DNA of 64,000 nucleotides from Burhinus oedicnemus (lineage: Eukaryota > Chordata > Aves > Charadriiformes > Burhinidae), in assembly GCA_008921705.1 (NCBI GenBank), contig VFFE01007078.1, forward strand, positions 1,484,507 through 1,548,506, read 5' to 3'. A model generated the notes under the pieces. It was not told the origin of the DNA. It did not search any database and was given only the letters and a program-made list of their open reading frames with translations. Position 1 is the first letter of the stretch, and every line of letters starts with the position of its first letter. The translations under genes were made by a program, and so were the position numbers. Shown here in pieces: positions 59,801 through 64,000 of the stretch.

Positions 59801-62800
59801 TACCGTTACTCTGATTTTTACTGACTTGGTATATGATGTAGAGCTTGTTCTCCTATATTTTATTCTGTAATTTCCCCATTTATGTGTTGGGATAGTTCTC
59901 TGCCACGTAAAGATGAGAAGCATTCTATCCTGTGTGTACATACTTACAAATACAGAAATACTAAAATACGTATTTAAATAATATATATTTACTGTAAATG
60001 TACATCATCCAAACAATCAATGTTTATACCTTTTTCTTATATGTATATCTCATCTTGGCTTTTGAGATACTATAACATGTAGCAAGGTGCATCTGCAATA
60101 CCAGATTATATTATTTAATAAGCAAATCAAGAAGTTGGACAATTCAGGTTAACATTCTCTATACCTTGAGTGGAGAAGAGGAACACGTTTATTCTCATTG
60201 CCTGCTCTTGTCATTGTTCTTCCACCTCACTTAATCACCAATATTGGCAGTTGCTATTCAGTAAGATTTCTGTGCTTTTCTTCTCAGGCTTTCAGGAGAG
60301 AAGTTCAGTGTGTATAATTGTATTTAAAAACTGAAAATTTGCCCTTTCAGATTACCTTGGAACAATACGCTTTGGAGTGATCACAGATAAACATGTTGCA
60401 GAGGAGATCTCATTGGTGCATTCAGGCAGCGTGTATTTGCACAGACATGTGAACACATCTCTTGTGAGTATTGTATTTATGTTGTAGTGACATGGAGATT
60501 GAAGCTGTATCATAGTAGATCATTGATAAGTGTTTCACAGAGCTTTAGGATATAGGATGTTTAAGAATGATATTTTTGTACAATAATACACATTGTCATT
60601 CTACCAGTCAGCGGCTGTTCTAAACAGTAGCTAAGACTCACGTTGATCATCTCTATCAAACCATAACCCCCAAAACCCAAGCACCTCAGAAATGACTACA
60701 CAAAGACTTTTTCCTAAAGCTTCTACCTCTTTCAGTGGGTAGAATTAGAAGACTACCTGAATGAGGATATGGAAATAGTGAAAACTTGCATTTCAGTTTA
60801 AAGGTATGACATTACACTGGTTAGAAAAATCATGCAAATTACTTTATGGAAATTTGATAGTAACTCTTAATCCATGTGCCTTGTTTTTGGAAGACTGAGA
60901 ATGAAAATACTAACTTTCAGATTTGCTCTTTGGCATAGAGACCTTATCTATCCAAACTGCTACCATGAGTGGAAACTCTGTGAAAATAAGTATTGTAATG
61001 TGTATTTCAATCGAGACTAGGGAAAACAGGGATATTTCAGGTTAAATTACTGGTAAATACATAAAACTACTTTTGTCTGTGCAATTGATTTAAGATAAAC
61101 TTGCCTTAATTTTTTAAAATGACCTTAGAAGCTGTGAGCGCTTTTTATTACGCATTTCCTTTCCCCACATTCAGTAATAAGAAATATCAGTTTTTAATGC
61201 AGTCTGATGTTGGAGTCTTAAAAGACTAATTTAAAATGAGTTAATACCATGAATGAGTATTGGGAAAAAGTTTTCTTATATGCCGTAAATCAAGATATAT
61301 GATGATACCAACTTAAAGACTGAGCTCTTTCACTTATAAAGAAAATTTATACTAGGGAGAAAAGTAAAGATTATAAAGATACAGTAAAAGAAAGAGGAAC
61401 TTCCCTGGTAGAATACTTTTTGCCTGAAAGACTGTGTGTGTTACTATGAACTGATGAGTATTTGGAAAGATTTCCCAAAGGGAAAGGGTATATGAAATGC
61501 CAAAGTTTGTTGAGTAGTTAATTTAGAAAGAGTTTTAGGCATTACAGTAACAAAGAATGCCACATTTGAGAAGTGCATTCATTACTAAACCATATGTTTA
61601 AGTGAAGACAAATAATTATTTTTTCCCCTTTCAAGATCTATCCAAATGACATCGTGAACTATACTGCTGAGAACATTTGCAAGTGGGCTCTAGAAAATCG
61701 AGAGATGCTTATACGCTGGCTGAGACCACATGGTGGAAAAAGCCTTCTTCTAAACAATGAGCTGAAGAAAGGACCAGCACTTCTCATATTTATACCGTAC
61801 AATCCCTTAGCAGAAATTCATCCTCTTTTAGATCAAGTAAGTGAAATAATTATTTTTTTTACTTCAAAAATACTAGAACTTGAGGACTCTAGTCAGGATT
61901 CTGAGCTGAACTGCGACAGATCTCTCTTTTTATTTCACTGATCCAAGTATTCAGTCTTTTTTAAAAGCACTTTCTCAAGCCATATTATCACAACTCTCTT
62001 ATGCTGGTTTGCATCCCACACAATGTGTCTTTGTCTCGTATCAACAGTTGTTTAGAACAAGCACCTAACTCTTTTCCTTGGCTCTCCTCTTCCTGTGGCA
62101 AATGCTGTGCGAGATGCACAGATCTTTGGTCTTCTGTTCCAAGCTGACATAGCTCAAATGAAAGAGCAAGAATGTACTTAAGTATCACAGGACTTGTTTT
62201 GTCCACCCCGTTCTATTCCTCCTCTCCTTCCTTCTTTCCAGAGGTGGTTATGTAAGGAAGAATGGACCTTTTATTAAACCAGACTATTTTTTGAAATATA
62301 GGCCAATTGAAAAACTACTCAGAACTAATCTGATTTTTCCTGTGTGTTCCTTAGTCGTCTTCCAAGTTTTTCTTCCTCTGCCATTATTTCAATTTCTGAA
62401 CTGCCTAGGAGAGGAGTTTGTGTAGCTATACAGTAAATGAGATAGGGAAACTAATTTGTCTGGAAAAGAATTTTTTTTCCCTGTGCTATTTTTTAGCTGG
62501 AACCCATTGTCCCATTTAGTAATCACACATCTGTGCATCATAGTGGTGATCGCATAGCACTAAGGACAAACTAGAAATAGACACAATAAAAGCTAGTCTG
62601 CTATAATATAGGGTTGGGGAAATATTTGTGGAAAGACTGGAAAAGAACTGCAATTATTCTTGTACTAACCCATCTTATTTTTGGCAGACTTAATTCAGTG
62701 ATGCTTGTCACAGATTAAACATTCCAGTAACAGGTACCACTTACTTAGGTCAAATCAGTGCAACATAAGATGTTCTGTTTCAGATTGCATTCTACTAAAT

Positions 62801-64000
62801 AAGAGTATTTATCTATATCAAAATGTGAAAAGAGATACAAAATATTCCAGTTGATCTTGTATAGCTTCACTTTGATAGAGATACTATGCAACTTGTTTAC
62901 TGTCGGAAGAGATGTTTACTGCAGCCATCCTGTGGGTTTCGTCAAGCAATGAAACCCCTTAACTGTAAGGCAGTTGCAAAGAACAAGGCTGTCAAGTTGT
63001 ATGTTGAAAGCTCTCAGAGCAAAAATTTTTTTCCTGATAGTAGCTTGCTGAAATGAGATTTCTTATCGCAAATCTGATTTTCTGTTCATAGTAACTTCTC
63101 ATGTTTCTCTATGTAGGTAGTCAGAATCTTCAGGTTAGATTATAGTATGAGGAGTCAAGTTTCTTCTAAGTATTTAATTGAGCATTTTCAGGATGAAAAC
63201 ATCTAACAAGGAATTCTTAAAGACTGTAACAAACTGTTGCTGTAGACCACATCTTAATACTGACGGTCCTGTGACACAGCGGCCCTCCTAGATGTGATGT
63301 TTCAACATCCTTTTGATAATTATAATGATTCCTGTGAAAGTGTTCTTATGTAAGCAATGTGTGTATGTTCTGTATTTTGATTACGTTTAATGTGATAGAT
63401 GAGGATGAAGGGAAACTTCCTCTTTCCTTTCTTCTGTGTTCTGTTATTCATCGTCTAGAAAGGTCTATGGTTCATACACATGCCTTTTTCGCTGCTTCTT
63501 TCCCCTTGGTTATGAAAAATGGTGATGCAGCACAAGAATGTTTGCGCTGAGAGGCAGGCTTTTTTATTTATTTTCTTCTTGTATTGGAAAACAAGGGAAA
63601 TTCAGGAACCTGTACTGATGAATGCTTCATGTGGTGAGATTTAACCGTAAAATGCAGTGTTATTGCACTGTGATAAATATGATGCAAAGAGGACATTGAG
63701 GTCAGTGTAATGGACTGAAAAACTTTAAAGTGGCTTTTTGTTGTTCTGTACATTTAATTCTTACATGCTGAAATGTCTGAAAATTTAACTTTGTTATCAA
63801 GTCGGTGCCTCCTATAATTTCTTGCGAGAACGAAGAAGAGTAGTCAGCTTCATGTTTGTGAAATTCCATCTCTAATTGCATGTATGTTGTTAAACGTGCA
63901 ACAGATAACTGCATTTGTGTGAACTATGTACCATTAATCTTGCCTTTTTTTTTTTTTTCCTCCCCTCCCCTGCCCTGTAGATTACCAAAGTGGCCTTGGA
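44025..64000 (+). CDS. TXNDC11: TXNDC11, thioredoxin domain-containing protein 11 (5' part; runs off the window)
   Basis: Exons 44025-44170, 48617-48833, 49591-49688, 51621-51750, 59042-59135, 60351-60463, 61636-61836 and 63981 onward join in frame to the first 339 residues plus two bases. All introns are GT-AG. The protein has a short cytosolic-type N-tail, one hydrophobic membrane segment (about 28-44), and a thioredoxin fold with A98-PW-CGQS at 101-104, where the second active-site Cys is replaced by Ser. It matches human TXNDC11 strongly from about residue 22 (blocks [52 protein letters not shown]). Family knowledge: an ER membrane protein (EFP1) that binds DUOX NADPH oxidases and works with EDEM mannosidases in ER-associated degradation; a C-terminal thioredoxin domain with two Cys and a coiled coil lie beyond this window. 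An in-frame TAG at 43959 makes 44025 the first in-frame ATG. Confidence 0.96.
44171..48616 (+). other. TXNDC11: TXNDC11 intron 1
   Basis: The first 700 bases belong to the CpG island; the rest is AT-rich. A minus-strand open frame of 493 codons (43676-45157) covers exon 1 and the island but is probably a by-product of base composition. No interspersed repeat is recognised. Confidence 0.6.
48617..48833 (+). CDS. TXNDC11: TXNDC11 exon 2 (thioredoxin motif CGQS)
   Basis: Residues 49-121. SRAKDV leads into the first thioredoxin domain with [18 protein letters not shown]. Acceptor CTGCAG, donor gtaact. Confidence 0.97.
49481..49580. repeat. 50-bp tandem duplication before TXNDC11 exon 3
   Basis: Two adjacent 50-bp units, 49481-49530 and 49531-49580, differ at two positions (G/A at unit position 9, C/T at 20). 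The second unit ends 10 bases before the exon 3 acceptor boundary. Confidence 0.97.
49591..49688 (+). CDS. TXNDC11: TXNDC11 exon 3
   Basis: Residues 122-153 plus two bases: [20 protein letters not shown], the thioredoxin beta strand and an additional Cys pair, then [12 protein letters not shown]. The acceptor TTTGCAG is preceded by a 50-bp tandem duplication. Confidence 0.97.
51621..51750 (+). CDS. TXNDC11: TXNDC11 exon 4
   Basis: Residues 154-197 ([20 protein letters not shown]), the end of the first thioredoxin-like domain. Acceptor TACTAG, donor gtactt. Confidence 0.97.
51751..59041 (+). other. TXNDC11: TXNDC11 intron 4
   Basis: A 7.3-kb intron, the longest here, without recognised interspersed repeats or exons. 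A cluster of AATTCATA direct and inverted repeats lies at about 57821-57876. Confidence 0.6.
59042..59135 (+). CDS. TXNDC11: TXNDC11 exon 5
   Basis: Residues 198-228 plus one base ([20 protein letters not shown]), the start of a second thioredoxin-like region without a CXXC. Acceptor TTTCAG, donor gtaaaa. Confidence 0.97.
60351..60463 (+). CDS. TXNDC11: TXNDC11 exon 6
   Basis: Residues 229-266 ([20 protein letters not shown] and [12 protein letters not shown]). Acceptor TTTCAG, donor gtgagt. Confidence 0.97.
61636..61836 (+). CDS. TXNDC11: TXNDC11 exon 7
   Basis: Residues 267-333 ([36 protein letters not shown]). The NYT sequon at about 273 is a possible glycosylation site in the ER lumen. 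Acceptor TTCAAG, donor gtaagt. Confidence 0.97.
63981..64000 (+). CDS. TXNDC11: TXNDC11 exon 8 (first 20 bases)
   Basis: After a long pyrimidine tract and CCCTGTAG the frame reads ITKVAL, matching the human sequence after exon 7 (ITEVAL). The exon is cut by the window edge. Confidence 0.92.

Larger units (their letters stand above)
59136..63980 (+). other. TXNDC11: TXNDC11 introns 5-7
   Basis: AT-rich intronic DNA with a G10 run near 59699. The pyrimidine tract of intron 7 (about 63943-63976) is long. No further features are recognised. Confidence 0.6.

Noticed and set aside
1..64000. CRISPR arrays, bacterial operons, phage or defence systems
   Set aside because: The window has spliced vertebrate genes, CpG islands and CR1 LINEs; no spaced identical repeats or prokaryotic gene clusters are present.

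Overview
The window looks like bird nuclear DNA. It has large AT-rich introns with GT-AG boundaries, two CpG-island promoters, and several truncated CR1 LINE copies with the 3' end and ATTCTATG-type tail typical of avian genomes. Two 20-N runs are assembly gaps. I see no bacterial, plasmid or phage sequence, no CRISPR array and no tRNA or rRNA gene.

Layout, all on the + strand. Positions 1-10.9 kb are intergenic, with one CR1 fragment and simple repeats but no supportable exon. Positions 11.2-12.9 kb are a CpG island holding the promoter and non-coding first exon of ZC3H7A. ZC3H7A runs from about 12.0 to 42.5 kb. I could chain 22 coding exons (18714-41758) by homology, with every splice phase agreeing, into a complete 972-residue protein. 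It has an N-terminal TPR region and a C-terminal series of CCCH and C2H2 zinc fingers. Its poly(A) signal is at 42471. After about 1.5 kb of intergenic DNA, a second CpG island (43.6-44.8 kb) holds the promoter and first coding exon of TXNDC11. Seven complete exons and the first 20 bases of the eighth fit in the window, so the gene continues past the right edge.

The head-to-tail ZC3H7A-TXNDC11 order matches the arrangement I know from human 16p13. The two genes have unrelated jobs: ZC3H7A is an RNA-binding protein linked to microRNA precursors, and TXNDC11 is an endoplasmic-reticulum membrane thioredoxin-family protein. Nothing here suggests they form one pathway.

I did not find a convincing new biological system. 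The points most worth a second look are small: a phased CCAAT-box array and an ACGT bZIP-site cluster in the ZC3H7A promoter; an upstream ORF overlapping the ZC3H7A start codon; two nearly identical CR1 copies, one starting 14 bases inside an intron; a 50-bp tandem duplication 10 bases before a TXNDC11 exon; and a poly-C tract bordering an assembly gap.
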